From: Blastomussa wellsi
Lineage: Eukaryota; Cnidaria; Anthozoa; Scleractinia; Plerogyridae
Assembly (NCBI GenBank): GCA_947652115.1
Contig: OX393569.1
Span: 6,635,008-6,699,007, forward strand
Direction: 5' to 3'
DNA length: 64,000 nt
Positions 40,801 to 51,337 of the stretch are shown piece by piece. Position 1 is the first letter of the stretch; every line of letters starts with the position of its first letter. The notes below the pieces were generated by a model that saw nothing but the letters and a program-made list of their open reading frames with translations, had not been told where the DNA came from and made no database searches. The translations under genes and the position numbers were made by a program.

Positions 40801-42797
40801 TGTCATCATTGGAAAAATCACCATTTGTTATCCTTTTCAATCTTCTCCATCGGCCATCCTTGTTCCTTTTTGGTTTAGCATCACTCCTTTGGTGTTTTTC
40901 TTCCTTAGCAAACTATTATTTTTAGGTTTCCAACATTTTAAGGGTAATTGTTTTTAAGCAATGAGTCAAAATATTGTTACCTATTTTTTTGATGCATGGC
41001 TGCAAATAAGTCTGACATTGGACAGTGGCCTACCAAAATTTGTCTATCCAACTGTGGTCGGACAGAATACTACCAATGTAGAGACCAATGTTTTGTCAAG
41101 CATAATGTCCCCTCTTTCATTCTCTACATGCACAATACCATAATACACCGCTTCTACCCCCAAAAAAATTTGCATAGGCATTGTTTTAGATTTCCCTTGG
41201 GATTCTTCATGTCCCAGGAGAAATTGCAAACAATGATTATGCAAAATTTTGGGGGGTAAAAGAGGTGTATTATGGGATTTGTGCAAGTAGAGAAAAACGA
41301 CAAAAATGCATCGAAACTGGTCACGAGACAATTCAATCTCCCAAATCATTCTAAGCAGCATATGGCAGTCTGCGGCCTTTCCCTTCACCAAGGAAACACG
41401 GAAAGCCACAAAACTCTAGAACAAAAATTTATTTTTCAAATCAGCAGTCTTAATCCTCACGGTATCAACTAATGCTTTTCATTCAATTAATTTATTCCGT
41501 TGTTTTCACGTTACCAGGCACCAGCCAATAGCGAAGCTCCATCTTTCTGTATATAAAAAGCAGACAACCCACAATTCCTTGATTCGCTCCGGCGAAGGGC
41601 TAATGCTCGAAACGTCAGCTCTTGAATCTCTTTACGGTGGCCAATTCACATTATCAACCCAGTTGATAAAACCAAAACATAGAGAATGCAATGCTACACT
41701 CTTAGGAGAGAGGGTTCAGGAACCCTCAAAGTTTCACAAAAACAAAATCTCAGTTGGAACCCAAGTCCAAAACCCAAATTTCCAATGTTTGAAAATGCTG
41801 TTTGACTGTATCCAAGATAATGCTATAAAATTATATTTGATGTACCAGAATCTAAAATTCCTTGAAATTTTTCTGTATTTATGGACATCTTTTCTGTGGT
41901 CTGCATACTGTGTAAAATAACCCGCTGATGGTTGTATTTTCCCACAAATGCAACCATGCAAACAAAAATTGAAATCTCAGATCATTAATTATATTAAATG
42001 TGTCCCATCCACTACAAATTAGTCTTTGGTTTAGCAAGTAAATAAGTGGTAGACTAATTGCAGGATTGAACGATTCAATTCAATAGGTATTTGGTTATTA
42101 AACGGCTAGTCACATACATGAATTGGCACAAACATATTTTGTTCTTACGGAAAACATATTTTAAATTTACCTAAACCAAATGCACAGGAATCAAAAACTA
42201 AATTAAGAGCATACAATTGTCCCTAGACCCTCTCTCCCGAGAGTGTGGCGTTGCATGATAGAGAAAAGCCAGAACAGGACTGTTACTGTAATAGTGTACA
42301 TAACAATTTTCTCTTGAATAAAATGTGGCGTTTTGAAATATTTTGTTGCTATCGTCATGGATATAAAACGTTTATCCAGTGATACAGAATGGCTGCTCAA
42401 GCTATGAAATCCTACATCTTTAGCAGTCAGAGTTATATTGCAATAATGGAAAGAGTATTAAACCAATTACACGCAACAGCCGATGGCTTTTGTCAAAACT
42501 AGAGTCCCAAAGCTTGCATGTTGAAACTGCCTAAATTATTGTTATTTTTTATTGTTATTTTCCAGACGTCGAATTGCAAGATGTAGAAGACAAGGACTCT
42601 TAAGGCTCTTAAAGAAAGAATGGAAACATCTGTATGGAACATAATACCCACTGATATTCTTTTTCTGTAGATTGATCAAAGAACATTAGTGGTTCGAGCA
42701 CAAAATCTTTTAGAGCATGCTTGTCAGTATTTTGTTATCATGGGTGTTTCACCACAGGCTGTAAGTACATACATATAATGTGGTATCAGTCAAGTCC

Positions 42798-42828
<31 letters not shown>

Positions 42829-45800
42829 ATTGTTTACATGCGGAAGTTTGAGTATTGTATTTTATGTGGAGCGTGTCTAAACGAAAGAGGTCACTGAGAA
42901 ACTTGCTAAAAGTAATTTAAACACTTCGAGTAATTATATATAACATAACTTACAGCAATGCAATAAGATTACGCTTCACCATACAATTCCATAATTTTGA
43001 TGGCATCGAAAAAGGCGGCGGCTGACAAGGGCCCTTTAACTGAAACAAAGTGACAAAGCTTTTCTGAGAAAAATATTCTTAGTTAGTAAACCAAAATAAC
43101 CTGTATATTAATAATCTTTCTTTATTCTAGCCAAAATGTTTTAGGTTTGACATCTTAACATACAGCTTTCATTAGTTCTCAGTTGTATGCCGGGGATTGT
43201 CTGATTTCTTTTCTTGATTGTGATATTAAAATGTAGTGTGGCTGCTGTGTATGTACATACAATGGTGTATGTATGTACTTATTTTTAGCAATAAAATATA
43301 TGAACCTTTTGCTTTGATCAAGAGCAGGTACCTGCGTAATTTTAGGTTGATGATAGTGATCGTCTGGTCGCACAAATCCATGACAATTTTGCCTGCTACT
43401 GTAGCAACACTTATGATATAAAACTCTTGGCAGGATACAAAGAAGTTCAATTTTCCAGCTGTGGCCAGGAAGCCAGGACGTACTGGCCCAGAGGTCATTT
43501 CCACTAGCCCGAAAAAAATTCTCATAAGACTGATGAGTTAATGAATGAAAACTTTCAATTTCCCATCGGGCAAGTAAAGGATAAAATCCACTAGCCCGAC
43601 AGCAAAATCCATTAGCCCCAGGCTATCAGACACTAACTTCCTTGTACGCTGCCTTGGTCTCTTTATATATCCTTGCAGACCATAATTATCTTTTTCAAAG
43701 GCACTCACTAAGGGGTGGGCCATTTGACTTCTGGGGTGGGGGGTGGAGTTGGGTGATTTGGTACAGATGCAATTTTTTTTCAAACCCTTTCATGCACAGG
43801 AAATTTTTTTTGATGCATATGTGTGCATGATAATTATTCTTTTCTCCAGCTCATAACCAGGGGTTTCAATAAAATTTGAAGTAGGCAGTTGGTTTGAGTA
43901 GAGAACCCGGCTGTTTTTAAATAATCTTTCTTTACTTCAATTTTAGGAAAAAAGTAGCCAATTTTTCCAGGCAAAGTTGAGAGAAGGCAGCCGGTTTGAG
44001 TAGGGTAGCCGGCTGTTTTTAAAGAATATTTCTTTAGTTTCTTCAAAGGAAAAAAGTAGCCAACCTTTCTAGGTAAAGTTGAGCGAAGTAGCCAACACTT
44101 TTAATTTCATCGGCTGTTGGTGCTTATTGAAAGCACTGTACAAAATTAATTTTTTTGGCTTGCTGAACATGTGAGAATTTTTTTGGCACTGGTCGTGTTC
44201 ACAATTTTTTTTTCCCATCACGTGTGCTTGCAGGATATTTTTTTCAAAATCACCCAACCCAACCCCCCCCCCCCCCCCTCCCTCAGAAGTTAAATGGTCT
44301 TCCCCTGGCTTAGCAGAGGCCCTTAAGCTTGTCATCGAGTCTTTCCTTTAAAAAGTTATGCAATGAGCCAAGAGGACATCCCATCCTCACCTTCTGCCAG
44401 GCATAAAACATACTTTGCTGACAGTTTCAGTCATGAAGTTTTGTCGAATGCACTCATCCAATCTTTGATTACTACTTGTTTGAAGTCTACATCCAATCAG
44501 CATTGCCTTTTTGGCTTAAGTCTCAAGCTGATGCCTTGCAGACTAATCTGCTAAGTTTGTCATTGTTTCTGTACAACCCCATCTCCTTGTGTTTTTTGTG
44601 AACGTGTGTTGGCCTTGAATCTGCTAAAGGCCTTGAAAGGCCTTGAATTTTTTGATGAGTATGGAGAAGTTCTTGAAATCAAATACAGTATTCCCATTGT
44701 TTGCAGAAAAAAAATGGACAACTTACAGTCAATTGCTGTTAGAATGTTACTTTAAATTGATGTTGTCCAACATCTTGGGTTGCCACCTACCTCTCAGAAC
44801 AAGAGCTTCCATTGGTTCTGAAAACAATAGAGGTAGTGCTTACAGAGGCCCGTTTGAAAATAATAGAGGTTCCAGAGGTAGAGGACATAATTGCCTGAGT
44901 AGCTCTTGTTTGATAACGAAGCCCACACAATTTTGCTATCTAACCTTGTTTGAAGTCGGATGGAACTGGTTTTGAAATGTTCAAGTTCTGGCCAAGGCTC
45001 AAGTTCAATCAATTTTTAGTTTTATTATGTTCGATCGAAGAGGTGTTCATTGTGCAAATGTTTGGTTGTGCTCAGTTTGTATTTAATGTTTGGATGAGTT
45101 TGATTATGTTGAATTACAGACCCACCAATTGGATACACAGGGTATGGTCCACTTGCACAAATTCCAACAAAGCTTTCACAAAATTAATTATTTTCACAAA
45201 GTTTGACAAGATAGTCAATATAAATCGTCAAACTGCCTGTCTGAAATAGCATGCATGTTTTCCTTTGCCCAGGATCATATGGAATAAAGGAAAGTGTGAC
45301 AAATAATTGAACTGATAGATGTGGATAGAAGCCTGAATTTCAGATATCCCCTGACCCATGCTCTGAGAAAGGAAGTTTGAAAAAATAGCTGCTTATGCTG
45401 TCTGGTTTTGTCACTACCTGAAAACCACTTGGTGATTTTGATTGGTTGATTTAAAGAAGATCTACATAATTCCCCTATGTGGTACTTAATTTCGCAATTT
45501 TGGCAAGACAGTATTTTTGCAGGGTTTTATTTTTGCAATTTCAATAGGCAAATGTGAAAAAGGGCATTAAATTTCACAATTCAAGCATTCTCAACTTCAT
45601 AAACCAGTTAATAATTTGTGTATTTGTTTTGGATGGCATTATATTAGCGGCTATTTTTCCAGATGTCCTTTCTCAGGAGTGTGCAACCACAGTAGAATGT
45701 CTGAAATTCAAGCTGCCGGGTTTCTGGATAGCAGAACTCTGAAAAAGCTGTTGGTTCACAGATGCTTTTGGAATCTGTAACCTTCCATTCACTTGTTGGA

Positions 45801-48800
45801 TGCTTGAACCACTGAGCTACTGAAAACTTAAGTGGTGAGCAATGGTCAATTAATCAATCATTTATTTTGACATGTTTTGTCAAGGAGCTATAAAGCTCAA
45901 AAAATACAAACGTGTATAAACAAATCTATAGTAGTTGCAGCTAAAATACAATATTCTATTTTAATTACAACTAAGTAGATATATAAAAACTAAGCAATAA
46001 ATACATGAGATATAGAAAGCTGACTCCTACTAAGAAATTAAACCAAAAACGTGAAGGGAAAAGTATAAGACGCGTTCTAAAAAGCTATAATCTTGGAATT
46101 TACTTTTGAAGTCATTTACTTCACTTAAAAGACGTACTTGAGAGGGCAAACTACTCCATACCTTAGTTAATAAATAAGAGAAAAACTAAAATCAGGTAAT
46201 TCCAAAGTCGAGCCCTGCCCTCTTAGCCCATATGGTGTATACCTATGTTTAAAAAAGTTTCCAATATAAGTAGCTCCCATACCACTTAGCCCATTGACCC
46301 CTACGCTGGCTGTGACAGATGTTGGCCTTTTTTTCTGCTTCTGATGTCATCAGCTTTGACCAAAATTGCAATCCCTTTGAGCATAGTTCGGTAGGAGGGA
46401 AAGAGCTTTCCATTGATACCCGGATGACATTGATTGGGTTAATAGAGCTTGAAGTATGCACGAAAACGCTTAGAAATTTCCGTCAAAAAGTAGGAGGAAA
46501 ATTTCCCTCAATTACTCATGGCTACTCTGTGTTAAGTATTTCCTGTCTGTTGATGTTTTTTGGCAATTCTTGAACCAAAAGCAAGCCCAGAAAAAGGCCA
46601 ACCAGTGCATCAAAAATATACAAAAGAAGGAGAAAGGGAAAGCTAAAATAATAATAATAATAAAGGAAACAAAAAGCCTGAAGAGGTGGGTAACTTTCTC
46701 GTCCAAAAACTCCAAATCTCCAAATTTTGATTTGGGCGAATGCCCAAGCTAAAATGTCCTAAAATGTGATTCTAGTGAAAAACGTGGCATGTCATCATTT
46801 TGCAAATGCATTTTTAAGAGATTTGGAGCAGATTTAGCCTACAACTGACTACAAAATGTCTAAAAAACGTGTTTTTTGCAAAACTCTACAGGAGTCAATG
46901 GGTTAAGCATTGAAAAAACATCAGCACCTGGTTTAAGTCCCTACAATATAGAGGATATTACATGGCCACCTGGAAATACAAAATTTCTCTTTGAGTGTTG
47001 GAAGATACCGTATTCACCTCTGGTAACCCAGTAAAAATTTTCTTGATTATCGCTATCACAGGGTGAAGGGTGGGGAGGGGGTAAATTATCCAATGTCAAA
47101 GAAATGGAATTGATGCAGTTAAATTTTTTTTTTGGGGGGGGGGGGGTTAGCATCAAGTGTTTAAAGTGCAGCTAACCTCAAAAATTGTTTTTTGCTAAAA
47201 TAAGCCTTTGCACTAGTTTGAAATGCATTACACCTTCCCTTTCTTCATTTTACCAGATGCTGACTTTTGTAGAATTCATAAGTTAGGAAAAACTGAGTAT
47301 CATTTGTTGCCTGACCGAGTCAGAAGGGGTGTGGGTCTATTCCTGGGTTAACGTCACAACCTGATTCACATGCATATTTACAAAGACTTGATGCGACCTA
47401 AATCAGTTTTTGACATCAGCCTAGGAATAGACCCACGCTCCTTCAGACTCGGTTGTACCACAATTGATGCACTTTTTTTTTTTGTAACTTTTGAATGCTG
47501 TATCAGCTTTGGTAAAAAAGAGAAAGGTGCAGTGTGTTTCAAACTGGTGCAAAGCTTTATTTTAGCGAAAAATCATTTTCGGGGTTAGGTGCACTTTAAG
47601 ATTTTCCAGATTTCGAGACTGCTGTCCGGTTGAGTGGAATTAGCCATTGAAATGAATGTGCATCATTTCATTTATTTGGAACATGTGCTGGAAGAGTTCA
47701 TTCAGATATATAAATGAAGTCAGTGTTTCATATTTCAGGTTGGGTTGTATGATATAAACAAATACTGCTATGGGCTCTTGATACTAAGCAGAAAGTAGCT
47801 TATGTGCTTTTTGAAATTTTGCAGGAAAGGTGATTACCACAGATATGAGGCTGAATTTAGCAAAGATTCAGATAGAAAGACTGCCGCTGAGAAATCGCTG
47901 AAAGCATACAAAGAAGCCTCTGATGTGGCTGAGTTACTAGACCCCACCAATGCCATTCGGCTGGGTTTGGCCCTCAACTTTTCAGTTTTCTATTACGAGA
48001 TCCTCAATTCACCAAAACGAGCATGTCAGCTGGCCAAAGATGCTTTTGACGATGCCATTGACAAAATTGAGAGTCTCGAAGATGGCCAGTACAAGGACAG
48101 CACGCTAATCATGCAACTCCTGAGAGACAATTTGACGCTCTGGACTTCAGACATGCAAGGAGTTGGTAATTGACCAGATTATTAATCTTTCAGATGAATT
48201 CTTCACACCCACTGTGTAACTCTTCATTTCATGGAATCCCAGTCTCTCAAACCACAACTTAATGATAGATTTAAAAGTTTTCCAGCTTGTCTGTGTATAC
48301 AGTGGAACCCTGTTAATATGGTCACATCTACATCTACATCTACATCTACATTTAATAGACAGACCATAATAATTTGGTCGTTAATTAACAGGGTGGCCAT
48401 ATTAACAGGTCAAATTTCATGACTGGACCTAACAGATACATTATTTTGCACTTCTAATCAGCTGTAAATTCTTTTATAAACATCCAAAATGCAGAAACTT
48501 CACTCCATGCATACAATAATAATAAAGGGAACTTTGATGAACATGATAATCAAATAATTGAAAGAAGAACAGACTTGACTGTGTAACATCCTTCTCAAAA
48601 ACAAACGGCCCTGACCATGTTAAGAAAGCATGTTTGATTTGAGCGGCTGTATTTACATTAATTATAAAATTATATTATTATAATTGTAAGGATTATACAG
48701 GTTGGGATTTCAGAATGTGGCCATTGGCCATGTCAACGAGGTGGCCACATTAATGGGGTTTTCTTATAAGAAAATGTAAGGGCATTTCGGCGGGACCCAA

Positions 48801-50262
48801 AAATTGATTGTAATACCAAGGTGACCGTAAGGCGGTGTTCCACTGTACTCTGATGGGTCAATTATTCCACTGATGCTCAGTTCATTTTAAAATAATGGTG
48901 TCAAACAAACGCGCACTCAGTGGATACTAAATTTTACTTGTTGGCTTGACTTTGCTGGTTACCATAGCAATAGTAGCTACCACTACCAAAAACTTATAAA
49001 ATAAACTTGGTGACTCCCTCTTTGTGACGCTGGTCATCTCAAACTGTGGCTCTCTCCACCCAGGTGTATAAATGGGTTCCGACAAATTTAAAGTGCCTAA
49101 AGTATAAAGTAACAATCAACTTGAGCTTATTTGAAAGCCTTTTAAAAGTGAGGAAGACTGGTGTGTTGCTTTTTGCGATATCTTATCTCGATCCAGAGAT
49201 ATTGATGTTTTTGTATTATGCAAGTTAGATAACTGATGATGTCATTAGTGGTTCTCTGCAAATAATGAGGCAATGCAGTTGAAACTTGGCACCATTATAA
49301 TTGTACCCTGAGAAATAAACCACATGGGGCCTATTTTGATGGAACCAAGAATGTTGTCATTGCAACATTCTTGGTTCCAGTCTCTTTCCTATGTGAATGT
49401 GTTATTGCCATTTGCGACACTGAATAGAAGTACACAGTCCACATGTCCACTAGGTCTCCTCATTACCATATAGGAAGAGGATGATTGTTAGCAAAGATAA
49501 AAAACAGTAATTGTCACTGCCACGTAATAATAATTATAAGCTGGGATGAAAAGCATTGCCATCGCAACATCAAAATAGGCAGGTGTATTTCTAAAGCTAC
49601 AATACTGGTGCCAAGTTTTAACTGCATTGCCTTATTATTAATTTTGCAGAGGTAGTCTTCATTTTGTGTTTTGACACCATACCGAAACCACTTATGACGT
49701 CATCAGTTATCTAATTTGCATAATACAAAAATATGAATATCTCTGGAACAAAAGACTAAAGGTGTTAAGCAATGACACAAAATTGACCTGAACACTCCAA
49801 AATCACTGTGACAATGCTCCATTAAACCCTTACCCCATTTAAGGACAAAGAAAACGGATGTGGTACCCTCAAACCCCCAAAATGACACCTTATTCAAGGA
49901 AAAAACAAAAACTAAGGAAGATATAACCTGCGATCAGGCATTCTTATTTTATAGCTTGCCATTTATGCACTGAAATTTTAGCTGATACAATTTTGGCACT
50001 CTGCACTATGCAATGACCAAGCCAGGCACCCACACCCCTCTCCACTCCCCCCCCCCCCCCAGCCTCTCTGCTTCTCTCTCTGATGGACCACCAGGCTCAA
50101 AGGCAGACTTTGATACCTTTTACACCACAGCACATGTTCTTTTCTTGCTTTCATATGGGGAAGTGACGTTTTGGGTTTTGATTAAGTGTTGGCTGTTGAT
50201 GTGTTTCAGATGGACCAAAGCAAGATATAGACGTTCAAGATGTCGAGCAAGATGATGCATAG
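31149..50262 (+). CDS. YWHAE: 14-3-3 protein gene (epsilon-like) with two alternative 3' exon sets
   Basis: 14-3-3 proteins are cytosolic dimeric adaptors that bind phosphoserine/threonine motifs. Exon 1 (31149-31212) encodes [20 protein letters not shown] + D. Exon 2 (31516-31813) encodes the dimer/groove helices, with [18 protein letters not shown] carrying the K49 and R56 equivalents. Exon 2 can be followed by 3a (39715-40064) + 4a (42566-42603), or 3b (47825-48165) + 4b (50210-50262). Isoform a would be 249 residues and isoform b 251, both usual for the family. Each set has GDYxRY (R127/Y128), [14 protein letters not shown] (L172/N173) and [15 protein letters not shown]. Exon 2 ends and both exons 3 start in phase 2; both exons 3 end and both exons 4 start in phase 1. 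No further first exons are seen before 3b. Exon 3b is the more epsilon-like. Isoforms are inferred; the alternative is two genes with missed 5' exons. Confidence 0.85.
32893..33163 (+). mobile_element. LINE 3' end (CR1/L2-like) in 14-3-3 intron 2
   Basis: Encodes [20 protein letters not shown] then [14 protein letters not shown] and TAA at 33005-33007, the standard C-terminus of CR1/L2/Rex-type reverse transcriptases (ALWN-LP..I....S...FK..LKTHLF). A 3' UTR and an (ATT)n end at 33150-33163 follow. The rest of the LINE is absent. Confidence 0.7.
33164..37032. other. 14-3-3 intron sequence, no genes seen
   Basis: Long AT-rich intron stretch. I find no exon. Old repeat wording occurs at 34340-34490 ('ccggcaacgggcgcatttc', 'agccacctactttttgg') and 34500-34625 (relative of 3240-3370). 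'gaccggtcaacatgaccagc' and 'agaatgtccggcc' wordings at 34690-34730 and 35730-35820 look like the ends of a further interspersed element. Confidence 0.35.
37033..37612 (+). mobile_element. Interspersed element family C (CCATTGACTCC ends), copy 1
   Basis: Starts 'cccattggctcctaaacc' and ends 'cagagtcaatgggttaag', short inverted termini. Shares with 40212-40543 and 46287-46906: 'gacgtcatcagctttgacca', 'gaaaacagctttccaatgac', 'acccagatga', 'aaatgcattttggaga' and 'gactataactgact'. No coding content. All three copies lie in the same 14-3-3 gene and in the same direction. Confidence 0.7.
37829..38120. mobile_element. Foldback element family D, complete copy
   Basis: Outer arms 'gcattctcgtccccagagcc' + 'acttgtccctcttt' and 'agagggacaagcggctctgg' + 'ggatgagaatg' are inverted. 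Inside, 'caaacaaagggaatcctatc' + 'acatcagcc' is answered by 'ggctgatgtgattggactcc' + 'ctttgtttg' around a short centre at about 37975. Nested foldback structure without coding capacity. A partial copy is at 51154-51337. Confidence 0.8.
38121..39062. other. 14-3-3 intron sequence, unrecognised
   Basis: No gene, tandem repeat or clear inverted repeat was seen in this stretch. Confidence 0.3.
39063..39276. mobile_element. MITE with AGGCAGTGTTCACACTTG ends
   Basis: Left 'aggcagtgttcacacttggt' and right 'acaagtgtaaacacagccta' are inverted termini. 'ggcaccaatgtgaacac' in the interior repeats the theme. It lies 440 bp before exon 3a. Confidence 0.65.
39715..42603 (+). CDS. 14-3-3 alternative exons 3a + 4a
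   Basis: Exon 3a (39715-40064, 350 bp) begins gaag|g aag ggg gac tac and encodes [20 protein letters not shown], an acidic/Ala-rich segment, [20 protein letters not shown] and [18 protein letters not shown]. Exon 4a (42566-42603, 38 bp) follows a strong tttttattgttattttccag acceptor and encodes [12 protein letters not shown], stop TAA. Ligand-contacting R-Y, L-N and D-N residues are present. The loop between KKSDG and NLPPTH is three residues longer than in 3b. The tail is short and acidic. A last exon this small is normal for 14-3-3 genes. Confidence 0.85.
40212..40543 (+). mobile_element. Interspersed element family C, shortened copy 2
   Basis: Same ends ('ttaacccattgacccattta' and 'ctccaggagtcaaatgctta') and the same internal words as 37033-37612, with about 250 bp of interior missing after 'gaaatatgcacgaaac'. 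Confidence 0.65.
40789..40978 (+). mobile_element. MITE family A, copy 3
   Basis: 'aaaaggagctatgtcatcat' opening, then 'ttcaatcttctccatcggcc', 'cactcctttggtgtttttct' and 'caacattttaagggtaat', ending 'atgagtcaaaatattgtt' (split here). Forward orientation like 17543. Confidence 0.6.
41118..41296. repeat. Foldback element, ~180 bp
   Basis: Left 'tctctacatgcacaatacca', 'taatacacc..cttctaccccc' and 'aaaaaaatttgcata' are mirrored by 'tatgcaaaattttgggggg', 'taaaagaggtgtattatggg' and 'tttgtgcaagtagaga'. The frames on both strands here come from this repeat. Confidence 0.7.
41570..41690 (+). repeat. Penelope-type terminal-repeat fragment
   Basis: 'gattcgctccggcgaagggc', 'taatgctcgaaacgtcagct' and 'cagttgataaaacc' match the wording common to terminal repeats of Penelope-like elements in invertebrates. 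No coding part remains. Confidence 0.4.
42798..43038. mobile_element. MITE with TTAAAGGGCCCTAGTCAGCC ends
   Basis: Left TTAAAGGGCCCTAGTCAGCC and right 'ggctgacaagggccctttaa' are near-perfect terminal inverted repeats. It lies about 190 bp after the isoform-a stop, so it may be within that 3' UTR. An AATAAA occurs further on, near 43290. Confidence 0.75.
43715..44302. mobile_element. Inverted-repeat element with GGGCCATTTGACTTCTGG ends
   Basis: Left 'gggccatttgacttctgggg' and 'gagttgggtgatttg' are matched in reverse by right 'aaatcacccaacccaacccc' and 'cagaagttaaatggtc'. Between them are two related 'agtagccaa/ccggctg' blocks (43860-44100) that look like a second, nested repeat. Confidence 0.6.
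44303..45869. other. 14-3-3 intron/3' flank, unrecognised
   Basis: No exon recognisable as 14-3-3 N-terminus (no AEQAERY or LLSVAYKN pattern) is seen, nor any other gene. 'aggccttgaaaggccttgaa' near 44627 is a short local repeat, and 'aatagaggt(a/t)' words recur near 44825-44880. Confidence 0.35.
45870..46200 (-). mobile_element. Possible LINE 3'-end remnant
   Basis: On the minus strand, [20 protein letters not shown] then [11 protein letters not shown] resembles the LP..IR....S..FK..L end of LINE polymerases. The frame has no start and is bounded by AT-rich sequence. Confidence 0.35.
46287..46906 (+). mobile_element. Interspersed element family C, copy 3
   Basis: Full-length relative of 37033-37612: opens 'cttagcccattgacccctac', closes 'aggagtcaatgggttaag'. 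It includes 'accaaaagcaagcccag' + 'aaaaaggccaacc', as copy 1 does. Confidence 0.7.
47160..47600. mobile_element. Palindromic MITE, ~75-bp terminal inverted repeats
   Basis: Left 'ttaaagtgcagctaacctca' ... 'gctaaaataagcctttgcac' is mirrored by right 'gtgcaaagctttattttagc' ... 'ggggttaggtgcactttaa'. An inner inverted pair ('accgagtcagaaggggtgtg' / 'acgctccttcagactcggt') also pairs. It lies 225 bp before exon 3b. Confidence 0.8.
47825..50262 (+). CDS. YWHAE: 14-3-3 alternative exons 3b + 4b (epsilon-like C-terminal half)
   Basis: Exon 3b (47825-48165, 341 bp) begins gcag|g aaa ggt gat tac and encodes [52 protein letters not shown] and [20 protein letters not shown]. Exon 4b (50210-50262) follows gatgtgtttcag and encodes [17 protein letters not shown], stop [16 protein letters not shown] and WTSDMQG are close to vertebrate 14-3-3 epsilon. 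All ligand-groove residues are present. No separate start or N-terminal exons precede it within 5.2 kb, which favours splicing from exons 1-2 at 31 kb. Confidence 0.85.
48300..48845. mobile_element. pogo/Tigger-like MITE, 546 bp, TA target
   Basis: CAGTGGAACCCTGTTAATAT at the left and 'ggcggtgttccactg' at the right are inverted termini flanked by TA on both sides (48298-48299 and 48846-48847), the signature of Tc1/mariner-pogo elements. 'tacatc' is repeated four to five times at 48324-48352. No transposase. Confidence 0.75.
49100..49800. repeat. Large foldback element with central hairpin
   Basis: Left segments 'gagatattgatgtttttgta', 'ttatgcaagttagataactg', 'atgatgtcat' and 'caatgcagttgaaacttggc' recur inverted in 49600-49760 ('tgccaagttttaactgcatt', 'gacgtcatcagttatctaat', 'ttgcataatacaaaaatatg'). 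A short perfect hairpin, 'ggaaccaagaatgttg' / 'caacattcttggttcc', sits at 49343-49380. Confidence 0.65.
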
Positions 50263-50552
50263 ACTTGTAATTTGTTACTATAGCTGCCATCTAGAGGTAT
50301 ACTATGCGAATATAGAAAAAGATTCTTATATTCATTGGGAAATATTCCACTGCTATCAAAATTAGTTTTTTGCCGTTGCCCAGTACTGCTATGCAGTACT
50401 TTTTATAAATTATGTTGCAGGCTATATTGTTAGAAAGCTGTATGATTTAATTGAATGATTAGTGCTGAGGACCTCCTAGGGACTTTGCTTTTGAAAATAT
50501 ATATGAAATACAAATGTATCAGTCTGCCATTAATAATACAACATGCGGTATT

Positions 50553-50558
50553 AATAAA
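50553..50558 (+). terminator. Poly-A signal AATAAA for 14-3-3 isoform b
   Basis: AATAAA 290 bp after the isoform-b stop codon, followed within 30 bp by 'gcaaaaaaactgtgtttctt' and a GT/T-rich stretch. It is the first canonical hexamer after exon 4b. Confidence 0.5.
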
Positions 50559-51153
50559 GAATACATTATGCTGGACTGCAAAAAAACTGTGTTTCTTTGT
50601 AGCGAAAAGCTACTGGATATTCTTATTTCAGTTATTATAGATTAGTGATACGTTTTGCTTTGTGCCAATCTCTGTCAATTTTCTTTTCAAAATGCATGGC
50701 TTTTCTTTAAATTTGCCTAGCCAGCAAATGCAGGTAGCCGTTCTACCCAACCAGCTGTGAGCAATGCAAGGCCCCTGTCTACAATTTGCACTGCTTGCGC
50801 TGTAGCTTGCAAGAGGCCAGGACAAGGCACTCGTTCTGAGAACTAATGGCACCAGAGACTGTAAACAGTTTAAGCGATTGAAACTGTTTTTGAACGTTTT
50901 CCACACGTGTGGTAACCTCAAACCCAGGTTTTCTCTCTTTTGTGTTTTGATGCATTTTTCAACCATGAATATTGGCCAATGAGTATGCGAGAATTTCTGC
51001 AGTTATGGTAAAAATAGAGCTCGACCTGGTTAACATTAAAAGGTTACCATAAGCTTATGCACCTATCAATGTTAAGCAAGTGTGGGGGGAGGCCGGGCAT
51101 AGGCGGGGCGTTTGAACTGAGCTGAGAGTTTCTGTTCAAATACCCTACCCCAG

Positions 51154-51337
51154 GGCATTTGTCTAACACATCAGCCGTTTTAAAATCCTTTATCGTTAGC
51201 ACGTTTTAAACGGCTGATGTGATTGGACTCCCTTTGTTTGATTTCAGCGAATCAAATCGTGTGTCCCCAGAGCCACTTGTTCCTCGTGCACAGGCCCAGC
51301 CGGCTAAGAGGGACAAGCGGCTCTGGGGACGAGAATG
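51154..51337. mobile_element. Foldback element family D, partial copy
   Basis: Matches the right half of 37829-38120 closely ('ggctgatgtgattggactcc', 'gtgtccccagagccacttgt', 'gggacaagcggctctgggga') but lacks most of the left arm. The preceding stretch 50563-51153 has no gene or repeat that I recognise. Confidence 0.7.

Noticed and set aside
42604..47824. Hidden first exons of a separate second + strand 14-3-3 gene
   Set aside because: I looked in the translated frames for [15 protein letters not shown] and GARR-WR patterns and found none. A very short or diverged first exon cannot be excluded by eye, but exon 2 should have been visible.
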